Shown in pieces: positions 51,543 to 60,473 of a DNA stretch of 64,000 bases; the first letter of the stretch is position 1, and the number at the start of each line of letters is the position of its first letter. Both the position numbers and the translations under genes were made by a program. The notes under the pieces were generated by a model. The model was not told the DNA's origin and searched no databases. It saw only the letters and a program-made list of their open reading frames with translations. The stretch is from Ruania alba (GTDB lineage Bacteria; Actinomycetota; Actinomycetes; Actinomycetales; Beutenbergiaceae), in contig NZ_FNTX01000001.1 in NCBI RefSeq assembly GCF_900105765.1, forward strand, positions 1,956,387 through 2,020,386. The letters are read 5' to 3'.

Positions 51543-52856
51543 TCAGGTCGCAGGCCGGGGCTGCCAGTCGCGCTCCTGGCCCTCCCACTCCCGCAAACCC
51601 TCGCGGACTGCGTCGAGACGCTCCATCGTCGCACCGTCGTAGTGACCGAGTGAGAGTCCGTCGCAACCAGAATCCACGGCCGCTTTCACGCTGCCGCGCA
51701 GTGTCTCGGGTGTGGCATTCGGACGCACGCCCAGTGCTGCGATGAGCTTCTGATCCTCGTTCAACGCCCGGCGGCATTTCATCAGCTTGGCACGCTTGAT
51801 CGCCACACCCTCGGGCGTGCCGAGCTGATCAGAGTAGTCCGATTCACGGACCGAGTCCACGTGCACGAACGCTGACTTGAAGTCGAGTCCGGCGCGCTCC
51901 GGGGACGCCATGTAGGTGTTGTAGCGGAATTCCACGTCTCGCCCGGAACCGGAGAGAGCCTCCTTGACTCTGGCAAACAACTCGGTGATCGACCGTTTCC
52001 GGAAGTGCAGCCACGCCATAAACGCTTCATTCTCGATCAGGAGCGTCGACTCACCATAGTTCGCATCATCGAGCAACTGGCGTTCATGCAGGGAGTCGAG
52101 GCCGATGCGCTTGGAGAGGTTGGCAAGGTGACGGATCTCCGAAACCATCGCAGTCCAATCCAGATCCTCGGCACGAGCCTTCGACTCGCACGAGGTGCAG
52201 AAGCATCCCCCAGTAGCCACGCTCAACAGCTGCTGCCACGCTGACGGTCCGAACGCGTGAGTGCCTCCGTCGTCCCGTCCGGCACCGAACATGACCAGGC
52301 AGGTCTGCACATAGTCCACGTCGTAGTTCGTGGCGATGTCGGCGAACAGAGCCACCAGGTACTCGCGGATATCGGGGTTGTTCAGGCACGGCAGTGCACG
52401 CTGCGCTTCGACCGCCTCGAACGCCCCGACCACGTTGCCGAAAACGTCACGCTGAAGCACGTCCTGGTATGACTCTCGGGCGAGGACCGCATCGATCACG
52501 GTGTGGGAGATCTCGCATCCGGTACGCATCCCACGAGCACGGGCGCCGTCAATCAGCACCTGGAGCCAGTCAGTTCCCTTCAGGAAGTCCCTCTCCGAGG
52601 TCATCGGGCGTATCCTGCCGTACTTCGACGGATCCGGGAGCCAGTAAGCCCTGCTGTCCTCGGGCGTGTAGTACCTGCGCACCGGATTGTGCGGATAGAA
52701 GCGGGCATGGAGCGGGCGCTTCTCCTTGTGCATCAGGCCGACGAGATAGGCCGAGTTCACCTCTGCCCGGCTCGCCAGCACGTCGAGCGCATGATCGATA
52801 CCCTCGTCGTGCAGATCCCAGGCGTAGAGGCTCGCCGCGATTTCATTGAGTGCCAT
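51543..52856 (-). CDS. Unrecognised protein, probable TIM-barrel glycoside-hydrolase-like enzyme
   Basis: This 437-residue cytoplasmic protein (no signal peptide) starts with ASLYAWDLHDEGIDHALD, a first TIM-barrel strand-helix. It continues with barrel-like strands (DYVQTCLVMFGAG, SAFVHVDSVRESDY, DGLSLGHYDGATM). A GGCFCTSCESKA motif could bind metal. It is reminiscent of uncharacterised (beta/alpha)8 glycosidase-like families, but I cannot name it. AAGGA lies five bases before the ATG. It lies between the sugar binding protein and permeases, so a role in breaking down the imported substrate is likely. Confidence 0.7.
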   Translation of the reverse strand: MALNEIAASLYAWDLHDEGIDHALDVLASRAEVNSAYLVGLMHKEKRPLHARFYPHNPVRRYYTPEDSRAYWLPDPSKYGRIRPMTSERDFLKGTDWLQVLIDGARARGMRTGCEISHTVIDAVLARESYQDVLQRDVFGNVVGAFEAVEAQRALPCLNNPDIREYLVALFADIATNYDVDYVQTCLVMFGAGRDDGGTHAFGPSAWQQLLSVATGGCFCTSCESKARAEDLDWTAMVSEIRHLANLSKRIGLDSLHERQLLDDANYGESTLLIENEAFMAWLHFRKRSITELFARVKEALSGSGRDVEFRYNTYMASPERAGLDFKSAFVHVDSVRESDYSDQLGTPEGVAIKRAKLMKCRRALNEDQKLIAALGVRPNATPETLRGSVKAAVDSGCDGLSLGHYDGATMERLDAVREGLREWEGQERDWQPRPAT

Positions 52857-52982
52857 TCGGTTCCTTCGCTTCTGTGGATTTCCGTCGTGAATTACTGCGG
52901 TGCGTCTACCTGCGCGCCATCACAAGTGGCGCCTGAATGCATGCCTGGCCGGACCGCGCCAGGCCAGGGCCGACACCCCCCG

Positions 52983-54307
52983 TTAGCCGGTGAGTTGCTC
53001 CTCGCCCACGGCAAAGACTCTCTCCACCGCATCGGCGATCGTGGTTTCCCCGAATGCCCAGGAGTCGAGGACGCCGGTTGCCTCCGTCTGGAAGGCACCT
53101 GCGGCGGGCGGGGAGGATGGCATGGGTCTCGGATTGGCATCGACCTCGAATCCGATGTAGTCCAGGAACTGCGTGCCTGCCTCATCGAGGCCCGGGGTGA
53201 TCGCCTCACGCATCAGCTGCGTGGGCGGAGCACCGATCGTCGTGCCAACGATCTCCGCACGCTCGGGTCGTTGAGAAGGAAGTCGACGAAGCGCAGCGCA
53301 GCCTCCGGGTACTCCGTCTCAGCAGCGACTGCGAGATTGTTCGGGAACTGGAAGATATTGTCCGTCCCGTCGCCGCCGTTACCAGGCAGCGGCATCAAGA
53401 CGACTTCCTCGGGCGAGAGGCTCTGCAGTTCGCTGATCTGGTTCGAGTTCCGCATGTGGAACGCGGAGAGGTTCCTGATCATCGGGGCGCCCTGGAAGAA
53501 GGGGTCGTCGTCCCGGTGGATGTCAGGGGGGACTGCCCCGCCACTAGCGCGCAGGTCGTCCCAGTACTCCAGCCAGCTGGAAAGCGTGCCCTCAGTGAAG
53601 CCGATACCGCCGCTCTCGTCATACAGTTCCTCTCCGTGCTGCCTGAACCAGGCGCGCATCGGGTCGTAATATCCGGTGGATGTCGGCTCGTCAGTGCCGT
53701 AGAAGTCTGGTCCCATCTGTTCGTGAGCTCGCTTGGCGTACTCCGCGTACTCCTCCCACGTGTAGGAATCCGGGTAGGTCTTGACCGGAATGCCGAGCTC
53801 CTCGAGCACCGGAACCTTCGCGAACGTGCACGGTGACTGCAACCCGTGCGCGATCGCGAACTGGCGCCCCTCGAAGGCACCACTGCCGAGCACAGCCTCG
53901 GTGAACCCTTCGTCGCGGATCTCCTGGCCAAGGTGGTCAGTCAGGTCCATCGCATGACCCTCGGCCACCATCTGCGGGAACAGGTTGCCGTGGACCCAGA
54001 AGACATCCGGCAGATTGCCCGCCGACATGGCAACGCTCATGCGCGTCTCCAGAGCACCGATCTCCCCGAACTCGGGGAGAATCTCGATGTCTGGGTTCTG
54101 TTCCATGAACAGATCGCAAGCTTCCTGGAAACGACGCACCCGGTCGTCGGCTCCCCAGAACATGAAGCGCAACGAGGCCGAGCCGTTCCCGCTCGACCCT
54201 CCGGAGCTGCAGGCAGCGAGACCGGAACCTGCCAGGCCTGCCGCGCCCGCCGTCGCGCTCAACCGGAGCAGGCTCCTACGGGAAATGCTGGAGGACTGAA
54301 TACTCAC
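52983..54307 (-). pseudogene. Frameshifted sugar ABC solute-binding lipoprotein (Tat-type)
   Basis: The N-terminus has a twin-arginine signal (SRRSLLRL) and lipobox GLAACSSG (Cys33). The body (LRFMFWGADDRVRRFQEACDLF; LPDVFWVHGNLFPQMVAEG) is a family 1 binding protein. The frame breaks at a run of G at 53265-53267: the product ends early with RRSLARRSVLRPRS, while the next frame continues naturally (RAEIVGTTIGAPPTQLMREAITP) to the TAA at 52983. One missing base restores a ~440-residue protein. It is either a real recent mutation or a sequencing error; with the error corrected it would be functional. Confidence 0.8.
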
Positions 54308-54461
54308 GAGTCCGCCCTTTCGTCAATAGTGACATCACCCGTGGCGGGTGTATGAGTCGGATAGTGGTCGGTGCGATGCACCGGAATGTCGAGACAGGTA
54401 GCCGGTGAGCGTGAGTCTTCGACGTGTGTCGGCGTTGACCGTGGGATCATCTTGGCTTCGG

Positions 54462-54490
54462 TTGACTTGTCTGTCAAGATTGCCAGACGG
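54462..54490. promoter_or_regulatory. Probable GntR/FCD operators upstream of hyi and the binding-protein gene
   Basis: TTGAC and GTCAA (54462-54477) flank TTGTCT as an inverted repeat. Read on the minus strand, 54467-54477 is TTGACAGACAA; 54480-54490 reads TTGCCAGACGG. Both resemble TTGTTAGACCA at 57181. They lie in the 211-base divergent promoter region. Confidence 0.5.
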
Positions 54491-54518
54491 ACAATCGCAA
54501 TCGTCGCCAGGAGGGCAC

Positions 54519-55334
54519 GTGCACGACGACACCTTCACCTACAGCGCGAACATCTCGGTCATGTTCACCGAGCATCCGCTGCTGGATCGACCACGGGCGG
54601 CAGCCGCAGCCGGCTTCGACGACATCGAGATGTGGTGGCCCTTCGAGCAGCCAGTGGTCGAGAATGCGCAGCTTCGCGAACTGGCTGCCGCGATCAGCCA
54701 GGCCGGCGTGGCACTGCGTGGCCTGAACTTCTACGCCGGTGACATGCCCGGCGGTGAACGGGGGGTGGCCAGCATTCCCGACCGCGCGGCCGAGCTGAGG
54801 GCCAATACCGCGGCGCTTCTGGAGCTCGCCGAGGCGACTGGGTGCCGCTCCTTCAACCTCCTCTACGGCCAGAGGGACGCACGGTTCTCACAGGCAGAGC
54901 AGGATTCCGCCGCGCTAGCCTCGCTCCAGAGGGCTGCCACAGCCGTAGCGTCTATCGGTGGCACCGTACTGCTCGAGCCGCTCGCCAAGGGCCACAACGG
55001 CGACTACCCGTTGACCGACCCTGAGCAGGTGGTCGACCTGCTGCGCGGCCCGCTCGCACATCTTCCGAATGTCAAACTCCTGTTTGATCTGTTCCACCTC
55101 GGCAGCAATGGGTTCGACATCGTCGGCGGCGTTCCCGGGCTAATCCAGTGGATCGGGCACGTGCAGGTCGCCGACTCGCCCGGTCGTGGCGAGCCAGGGA
55201 CGGGCACTTTGCCCATCGTCGCCTCGCTGGACAGCCTCGCGAATGCTGGCTATGAGGGGCTGATCGCCTGCGAGTACCGGCCGACTGTCCGTACCGAGGA
55301 CAGCCTGACCTGGATCGATGGGCACGCGGCGTGA
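54519..55334 (+). CDS. hyi: Hydroxypyruvate isomerase family protein
   Basis: This 271-residue xylose-isomerase-like TIM barrel matches the hydroxypyruvate isomerase family: YSANISVMFTEHPLLDR at the N-terminus, GFDDIEMWWPFE, LNFYAGDMPGGERG, LLEPLAKGHNGDYPL, VKLLFDLFHLG and GHVQVADSPGRGEPGTG. It interconverts hydroxypyruvate and tartronate semialdehyde. AGGAGG lies four bases before the GTG. It overlaps the glycerate kinase start (GTGA). Confidence 0.9.
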   Translation: MHDDTFTYSANISVMFTEHPLLDRPRAAAAAGFDDIEMWWPFEQPVVENAQLRELAAAISQAGVALRGLNFYAGDMPGGERGVASIPDRAAELRANTAALLELAEATGCRSFNLLYGQRDARFSQAEQDSAALASLQRAATAVASIGGTVLLEPLAKGHNGDYPLTDPEQVVDLLRGPLAHLPNVKLLFDLFHLGSNGFDIVGGVPGLIQWIGHVQVADSPGRGEPGTGTLPIVASLDSLANAGYEGLIACEYRPTVRTEDSLTWIDGHAA

Positions 55335-56530
55335 CTGGTTCACTTCGAATCCTGATCGCCGTCGACAAGTTCAAAGGGTGCCTGACCGGAACGCAAGTCG
55401 CTGGCTACCTCGGCGCGGGCATTCGCGACGTCCGCCCGGACACTGAGGTGCGGGTTCATCCTGTCTCCGACGGCGGCGACGGATTCGCGAGCGAACTCGT
55501 TCCATATGGATTCGCGTTCCATCGTGTCTCCACCAGGGATCCGCTCGGACGACCCGTCGCGGCCGGATTCGTGATGCGCGGAGGTTGCGCCGTCCTCGAA
55601 ATGGCCCTCGCAAGTGGCCTGGAGCTGATCCACCCGGCCGAGCGCGAGCCGCTGGTGGCACACACCTACGGCCTGGGCGAAGTCCTGCGGGCGGCAGCCG
55701 ACCAATGCCCGCGACGCATCATCGTCGGCGCAGGCGGGAGTGCCACCAGCGACGGCGGCGCTGGGGCGCTCGCTGCACTCGGCGCGCAGGTGTACGACCG
55801 CGACGGCAACGCGATGACAGATTTCGGGCCGAGCGCGCTGATGAGCGTGGCCCGCGTGGATCTCAGCGGGCTTCAGCGGTGGCGCGGGATCGAGCTACAG
55901 ATTGCCACAGACGTGACCAATCCGTTGCTGGGCGGCGCCGGCGCCGCTGCGATCTTTGGGCCGCAAAAGGGCGCTGGAGCGGCGGATATCGCGTGCATCG
56001 AACGCGCGCTTTCTCGATGGGCGGATGTCCTCGAACATGCCGCTGGCCGCGCCGGCCGGTGCCGCCCAGGCGCTGGCGCAGCAGGCGGTCTCGGCTTTGG
56101 CCTACACGTGGGACTCGGTGCCGACATCGTGGACGGTCTCACCGTCTTCTCCCGACTGAGTCGACTTGAAGAGGCCGTTGGCTGGTCAGACGTCGTGATC
56201 ACTGGTGAGGGATCGTTGGACCCGCAGACGACATCAGGCAAGGCGCCTTCGGGGGTCCTCCGGTATGCGCGCCAGCTCGGGCGACCGTGCTGGGTAGTGG
56301 CGGGCCGCAGCGAGTTGGACGCGACGCAGGTCCGCGACCAGGGGTACGCAGGCCATCGGACATTGATGGATCTCGCCCCAGACGAGGGTTCGAGCATCAC
56401 CTGCGCGGGGCGATGGCTTCAGGCAGTCGGGCGCGACCTGGCCAGTCACGCCCTTCCCGACGCCGAGCCGACCGCGACTCAGGACTCGGGCGCTTCAGTC
56501 GATGACGTGCGGTTGCCAAGTTCCCGGTAG
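55331..56530 (+). CDS. Glycerate kinase (GlxK/GarK family)
   Basis: This 399-residue kinase has family motifs VDKFKGCLTG, PVSDGGDGFASEL, GAGGSATSDGGAGAL, ATDVTNPLLG and ITGEGSLDPQTTSGKAP. It phosphorylates D-glycerate to a phosphoglycerate, feeding glycolysis. The GTG start overlaps the hyi stop, so the two are coupled. The 3' end overlaps the convergent GntR gene by 52 bases; the last ~40 residues past the catalytic domain are disordered-looking. Confidence 0.93.
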   Translation: MTGSLRILIAVDKFKGCLTGTQVAGYLGAGIRDVRPDTEVRVHPVSDGGDGFASELVPYGFAFHRVSTRDPLGRPVAAGFVMRGGCAVLEMALASGLELIHPAEREPLVAHTYGLGEVLRAAADQCPRRIIVGAGGSATSDGGAGALAALGAQVYDRDGNAMTDFGPSALMSVARVDLSGLQRWRGIELQIATDVTNPLLGGAGAAAIFGPQKGAGAADIACIERALSRWADVLEHAAGRAGRCRPGAGAAGGLGFGLHVGLGADIVDGLTVFSRLSRLEEAVGWSDVVITGEGSLDPQTTSGKAPSGVLRYARQLGRPCWVVAGRSELDATQVRDQGYAGHRTLMDLAPDEGSSITCAGRWLQAVGRDLASHALPDAEPTATQDSGASVDDVRLPSSR

Positions 56531-57168
56531 CGCGCAAGCAGTTGATCTCGGGCCCGCACCAGATGCGAACGGACCGACTCCGCCGCCGCCACGGGATCCA
56601 CAGCCGCAATGGTGTCCAGTATCGCCCGGTGCTCAGCATTGATCGTCCGTGCGTGCAACAAGTTGCGGTGCTGCACCTGGACCATGCAGATGTGGGCCTC
56701 GCCCATGATGGTGGCGTGCATCCGGGTCAGTCGTGGGCTGCCCGCCGCCTCGACCAGTGCGCGGTGCATCGCTACATCAGAGCTGGCCATCCGATCGTGA
56801 TCGCCTCGTTCGGCGAATAGCACTACTTCGGCAGCACGCTGCTCAGCTTCGGCAGGCACCTCACCCCGCTGTGCCACCCGCGTCAGTGCTTCGACTTCCA
56901 GCAGGATCCGGGTGTCGTAGAGGTCGCCGATATCCGCGGCACTGAGCACCGGCACCCGGGCACTGCGGTGAACCGTGCGCTGCAGGAAGCCATCTGTGAC
57001 AAGACGCTCCACCGCCGCCTTTGCCGTCGTTCGAGCCACGGAGAACCGGTCGGCGACGAACTGCTCGGTCAGAATCGCGCCGGACTCGACCGTTCCCGAG
57101 ATCACCGCCAGCCGCAGCGACTCCGCCACAGCATCGACAAGCGAGACCGCTCTCAACTCTTCGACCAC
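56479..57168 (-). CDS. GntR-family regulator, FCD type
   Basis: This 229-residue regulator has a winged helix (LTEQFVADRFSVARTTAKAAVERL) and an FCD ligand domain with the usual metal-binding layout: IGDLYDTRILLEVEALTRVAQ, DVAMHRALVEAAGSPRL, EHRAILDTI. Operator-like sequences just before its start point to autoregulation. It shares ~50% pattern similarity with the GntR gene at 58194, and the two flank garR. Confidence 0.92.
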   Translation of the reverse strand: MVEELRAVSLVDAVAESLRLAVISGTVESGAILTEQFVADRFSVARTTAKAAVERLVTDGFLQRTVHRSARVPVLSAADIGDLYDTRILLEVEALTRVAQRGEVPAEAEQRAAEVVLFAERGDHDRMASSDVAMHRALVEAAGSPRLTRMHATIMGEAHICMVQVQHRNLLHARTINAEHRAILDTIAAVDPVAAAESVRSHLVRARDQLLARYRELGNRTSSTEAPES

Positions 57169-57180
57169 GAGAACCTCATT

Positions 57181-57208
57181 TTGTTAGACCAGATTGCTTG
57201 CTAGTCCA
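57181..57208. promoter_or_regulatory. FCD-GntR type operators between gntR and garR
   Basis: TTGTTAGACCA (57181-57191) fits the TNGTNNNACNA consensus of FadR-subfamily GntR proteins on both strands. A second, weaker copy TTGCTAGTCCA is at 57198-57208. They are 13 bases before the gntR start and within the shared divergent promoter with garR. Confidence 0.6.
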
Positions 57209-57285
57209 GAAGTATGCCAGGGTGACATCGCTAGCCGTCGGCGTTTCGTGCCGTTCGGCGGTGTCACAGCATCAGAGGAGGACAC

Positions 57286-58161
57286 ATGTCATCGATCGGA
57301 TTCGTGGGGCCGGGCATCATGGGCGCCCCGATGATCACGAACCTGGTGGCAGCCGGCCACCAGGTTCTCGCCTATGGCCGCTCCGAGATGTCCTGCACCC
57401 GCATCTTGGCAGCGGGCGCACAGGTCGCAGGCTCGCCGGCGGAGGTGGCGGATGGGGCAGACCTGGTTATCACCATGCTTCCGGACACCCCGGATGTCGA
57501 AGATGTTCTCGGCACCGGTGGTCTGGCGGCGGCGCTGATGCCTGGACAGATCTTCGTCGACATGAGCACAATCCGCCCGGACACTACTCGTGATATCCAC
57601 CATTCGCTCGCAGAGCGCGGAATCATGATGCTCGATGCCCCCGTCAGTGGCGGCGAGGCAGCCGCGCATGAGGGCACCTTGAGCATCATGGTCGGCGGCG
57701 AGGCCTCGGCGCTCGACGAGGCACGTGAGGTACTGGAATGCCTCGGCGCAACGATCACCCACGTGGGACCGGCCGGTGCGGGTCAGCTGACGAAGGCGGC
57801 GAACCAACTGATCGTCGCCGCCAACATCCAGGCAGTGTCCGAGGCGATCGTCCTGCTGGAATCGGCTGGTGCTGACCTCACTAGCGCCCTCGCAGCCATC
57901 AATGGCGGCCTGGCAGGCTCCACCGTGCTTACCCGCAAACGCGAGGCATTCATCAACGGTTCCTTCGAACCGGGGTTCCGGATCACCTTGCACAACAAGG
58001 ATCTGCGAATCGTGTGCAGTGCCGCCGATGGTGCCGGCATCGCGTTGCCGATGACCGCTCTCGTCTCCCAGCTCATGGTGGCAGCCGTGGCACAGGGGCT
58101 CGGGCACCTCGATCACTCGGCGTTATTGACACTGATCCGAACCTGCAACAGCTCACATTGA
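57286..58161 (+). CDS. garR: 2-hydroxy-3-oxopropionate (tartronate semialdehyde) reductase-like
   Basis: This 291-residue beta-hydroxyacid dehydrogenase has the cofactor motif GFVGPGIMGAPM, the substrate motif DAPVSGGEAAAHEGTLSIMVGG, and the catalytic-lysine segment GAGQLTKAANQLIVAANIQAVSEA. It would reduce tartronate semialdehyde to glycerate, joining hyi and glycerate kinase into one route. AGAGGAGG precedes the ATG. 3-hydroxyisobutyrate dehydrogenase is the closest alternative. Confidence 0.9.
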   Translation: MSSIGFVGPGIMGAPMITNLVAAGHQVLAYGRSEMSCTRILAAGAQVAGSPAEVADGADLVITMLPDTPDVEDVLGTGGLAAALMPGQIFVDMSTIRPDTTRDIHHSLAERGIMMLDAPVSGGEAAAHEGTLSIMVGGEASALDEAREVLECLGATITHVGPAGAGQLTKAANQLIVAANIQAVSEAIVLLESAGADLTSALAAINGGLAGSTVLTRKREAFINGSFEPGFRITLHNKDLRIVCSAADGAGIALPMTALVSQLMVAAVAQGLGHLDHSALLTLIRTCNSSH

Positions 58162-58174
58162 TGGGCAAGTGAGC

Positions 58175-58185
58175 CTGTGACACAG
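58175..58185. promoter_or_regulatory. Possible operator of the second GntR gene
   Basis: CTGTGACACAG is a perfect 5-1-5 inverted repeat, ending eight bases before the GntR start codon. The regulator has no ribosome site, so binding here would block transcription of a near-leaderless mRNA. Confidence 0.4.
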
Positions 58186-58193
58186 TTGGCGCC

Positions 58194-58859
58194 ATGGTAG
58201 GACGGTTCGCGCTGACCCCGTCGTCCCTGACGGACGCGCTGTATGAATCTCTGCGGCTGCGCATCATCAACTCTGATCTACCAGCCGGCGAAAAGCTCAC
58301 TGAGGCCAGAGTGGCGGCGGACTACGACGTCGCACGGCCCACCGCCAAGGCGTGTCTTGAGCGGCTCACGGCAGCTGGGCTGCTGCGCAGATCCGCTCAC
58401 AAGACCGCAGTGGTGCCAACCTTCACCGTCGACGAACTCGAAGACCTCTTCATCGCGCGCGAGGCCGTGGAGCGCGCAGCGGTCGTCCGCCTCGCGGCCG
58501 TACAGGAAGTACCTAAGGGCGCCGTTGACGCTCAGGGGGCCATCGAGGTTGCGGCGGAGCAGCTGAACTTCCCCGATCAGGTTGCTGCCGACATCGAGTT
58601 CCACATGGCCCTGGTCGAGGCTGCCGGTAGCAGTCGCCTCGCCAAGATGCACAGTTTGATCATGGGGGAGGTTCATCTCACCATGGGACAGTTCCAGGCT
58701 CATCGCTCCACGAGCCCGGGCGATGTCGCCAGCGAGCATGCCGCCATCATGCAGGCGATCACCGACGGTGACGCGGCGACGGCGGCGGCCACGCTCTTAG
58801 CCCACCTCGCTCATGCTCGCGACCGGCTCACGGCACAGGCCTTGGCGACGGGTCGGTAG
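58194..58859 (+). CDS. GntR-family regulator, FCD type (second)
   Basis: This 221-residue paralogue of the 56479 regulator has a winged helix (LTEARVAADYDVARPTAKACLERL) and an FCD domain (LEDLFIAREAVERAAVVRLAA; ADIEFHMALVEAAGSSRLAKMH; EHAAIMQAITDGD). It starts at an ATG without a ribosome site. Two such regulators around garR suggest separate control by different intermediates. Confidence 0.92.
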   Translation: MVGRFALTPSSLTDALYESLRLRIINSDLPAGEKLTEARVAADYDVARPTAKACLERLTAAGLLRRSAHKTAVVPTFTVDELEDLFIAREAVERAAVVRLAAVQEVPKGAVDAQGAIEVAAEQLNFPDQVAADIEFHMALVEAAGSSRLAKMHSLIMGEVHLTMGQFQAHRSTSPGDVASEHAAIMQAITDGDAATAAATLLAHLAHARDRLTAQALATGR

Positions 58860-59037
58860 TTCTGGCGCCTAGGTGCCACTTCCTGAGATGGGTAAAGTCC
58901 GGCCGTTTGTCGATGTAAGCAGCTAAGCGCAAGCCCGCCGGACGTGCGCAGCCAGAAGACTACGGACGGCACCTCGCCGCTCGTGTGCCACCACTGGTGC
59001 AGTTGCACCGCACCCGACGTTGGCAAACATGCCCAGG
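58860..59037. other. Intergenic stretch without identifiable gene
   Basis: No RNA gene or protein is recognisable. Minus-strand codons continue from the membrane-protein remnant but show no family features. Confidence 0.3.
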
Positions 59038-59421
59038 TCAGCCGACCTGCACTGCCCTCGTCTCGATCGCCGCCATGCCGGGCGCAACCGTCACGAGCCC
59101 CGACTGAGAGCGCCACGAACTGCAGCAGCCGCCACCATATCTCCTGGCCCAGCACCGCCACCGTCCAGACCGGGCCACCCAGATCACGATCACCATCATG
59201 ATCAGCCCGTTCACGGCGAGCGAGGCGGTGGCCACGTCGAAGGCGAGCAGCCCGATCACCCCACCGAGCAGCAGCACCAGCGCCACGAGCGCCTGCAGCA
59301 CGAGCCCGACGGCGGTCTGCCGCCGCACCGTGCGCTCGGAGCACTCCCCCTCGTAGCCCAGAGCACCAGCCGCAGCCGGCCACGGAACGTCGAGGTGTTC
59401 TCGCGCGGGTCCATACCCCAT
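59038..59421 (-). pseudogene. Remnant of a small membrane protein gene
   Basis: The frame encodes two hydrophobic helices (AVGLVLQALVALVLLLGGVIGLLAF; LAVNGLIMMVIVIWVA). It then turns into Arg/Cys/Ser-rich sequence, while the neighbouring frame reads a natural third helix (VWTVAVLGQEIWWRLLQFVALSVG). The original frame resumes as VTVAPGMAAIETR to the TGA. Two opposite one-base changes would explain this. There is no good start site. It may be a real 127-residue protein, but decay is more likely. Confidence 0.5.
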
Positions 59422-59448
59422 GGAGAGTACGGCGTGACCGGCGGCGCG

Positions 59449-60462
59449 CTACTTCTGCGGGTTGACGAGGATCTTCATCACCTCGGGGTCACCGTTGCGG
59501 CGCATCGCCTCGGGCAGCCCCGCCAGGTCGGTCCGGTCGGAGACGAGCGGGTCGGTGGCCACCACGCCGCGGGCGATCAGGTCGATCGCGGTGGGCCAGG
59601 TGCGCACGTACCGGAACAGGCCGTGCAGGTGCAGCTCATGGGACTGCACCCGGAACAGGTCCAGCTCGATCCGGTCGTGCCCCATGCCCACCAGGACGGC
59701 GTCCGCACCCGGGCGCAGGGCGTGCAGTCCCGCATCGATCGCCGCCGGCACCCCGGAGGTATCCACGAAAACCTCGAAGCCGGCGCCCGTGTTCGCCTCA
59801 AGTTCTTCCGGCCCGACGGCGGTCGTGGCACCCAGCGCACGGGCGTGCGCCCTGCGTGTGGCGATCGGGTCGGTGAGCACCACCTCCCGGGCGCCGTGCG
59901 CCCGGGCGGCGGCCGCCGTCAGGACCCCGATCGGTCCCCCGCCGGCCACCAGTACCCGCCGCTCAGTCACCCTGGCCTTGCGCACGGCCGCCAGTCCGAC
60001 GGAGAGCGGCTCGGCCAGCGCGGCCTGCTCGAAGGTCATCGCGTCCGGGATTGGGTGGGCGAACATGGCCGGCACGGCCAGGTACTCGGCGAAGGCGCCG
60101 TGCACCGGCGGTGCCGAGGCGAACTCCATCTGTTCGCACAGGTTGTACCGGCCGTCCAGGCAGTATGAGCACTCCCGGCAGTGCCGCTGCGGCTCGATCG
60201 CCACTCGCTCGCCCACGCGGGTCGGGTCCACCCCCTCCCCCACGGACACGATCACGCCGGCCGCCTCGTGCCCGAGGATCAACGGCTCCTCGACCACCAG
60301 CGACCCCACCCGACCATGGTCGAAGAAATGCACGTCGGAGCCGCACAGCCCGACCTGCTCGATGCGGACCAGCACGTCCCCAGGCCGCAGGGTCGGGATC
60401 GGAATGTCGCGGATCTCCAGGCAGCCCGGCGCCACCAACAGGCTCGCTCGCATCATGGCCAT
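59449..60462 (-). CDS. Zinc-dependent medium-chain dehydrogenase (sorbitol/L-iditol dehydrogenase-like)
   Basis: This 337-residue MDR enzyme has catalytic zinc site residues in VGLCGSDVHFF and GHEAAGVI. The structural zinc Cys quartet is HCRECSYCLDGRYNLC, and the Rossmann motif is VLVAGGGPIGVLTAAAA. It resembles polyol dehydrogenases that oxidise sorbitol or xylitol to ketoses with NAD. It is on its own; the start among three close ATGs is uncertain. Confidence 0.9.
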   Translation of the reverse strand: MAMMRASLLVAPGCLEIRDIPIPTLRPGDVLVRIEQVGLCGSDVHFFDHGRVGSLVVEEPLILGHEAAGVIVSVGEGVDPTRVGERVAIEPQRHCRECSYCLDGRYNLCEQMEFASAPPVHGAFAEYLAVPAMFAHPIPDAMTFEQAALAEPLSVGLAAVRKARVTERRVLVAGGGPIGVLTAAAARAHGAREVVLTDPIATRRAHARALGATTAVGPEELEANTGAGFEVFVDTSGVPAAIDAGLHALRPGADAVLVGMGHDRIELDLFRVQSHELHLHGLFRYVRTWPTAIDLIARGVVATDPLVSDRTDLAGLPEAMRRNGDPEVMKILVNPQK

Positions 60463-60473
60463 AATCGATCACC

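Noticed and set aside
58860-59037. tRNA or small RNA gene
   Set aside because: No cloverleaf, T-loop GTTCRANYC or anticodon stem could be built from the sequence.
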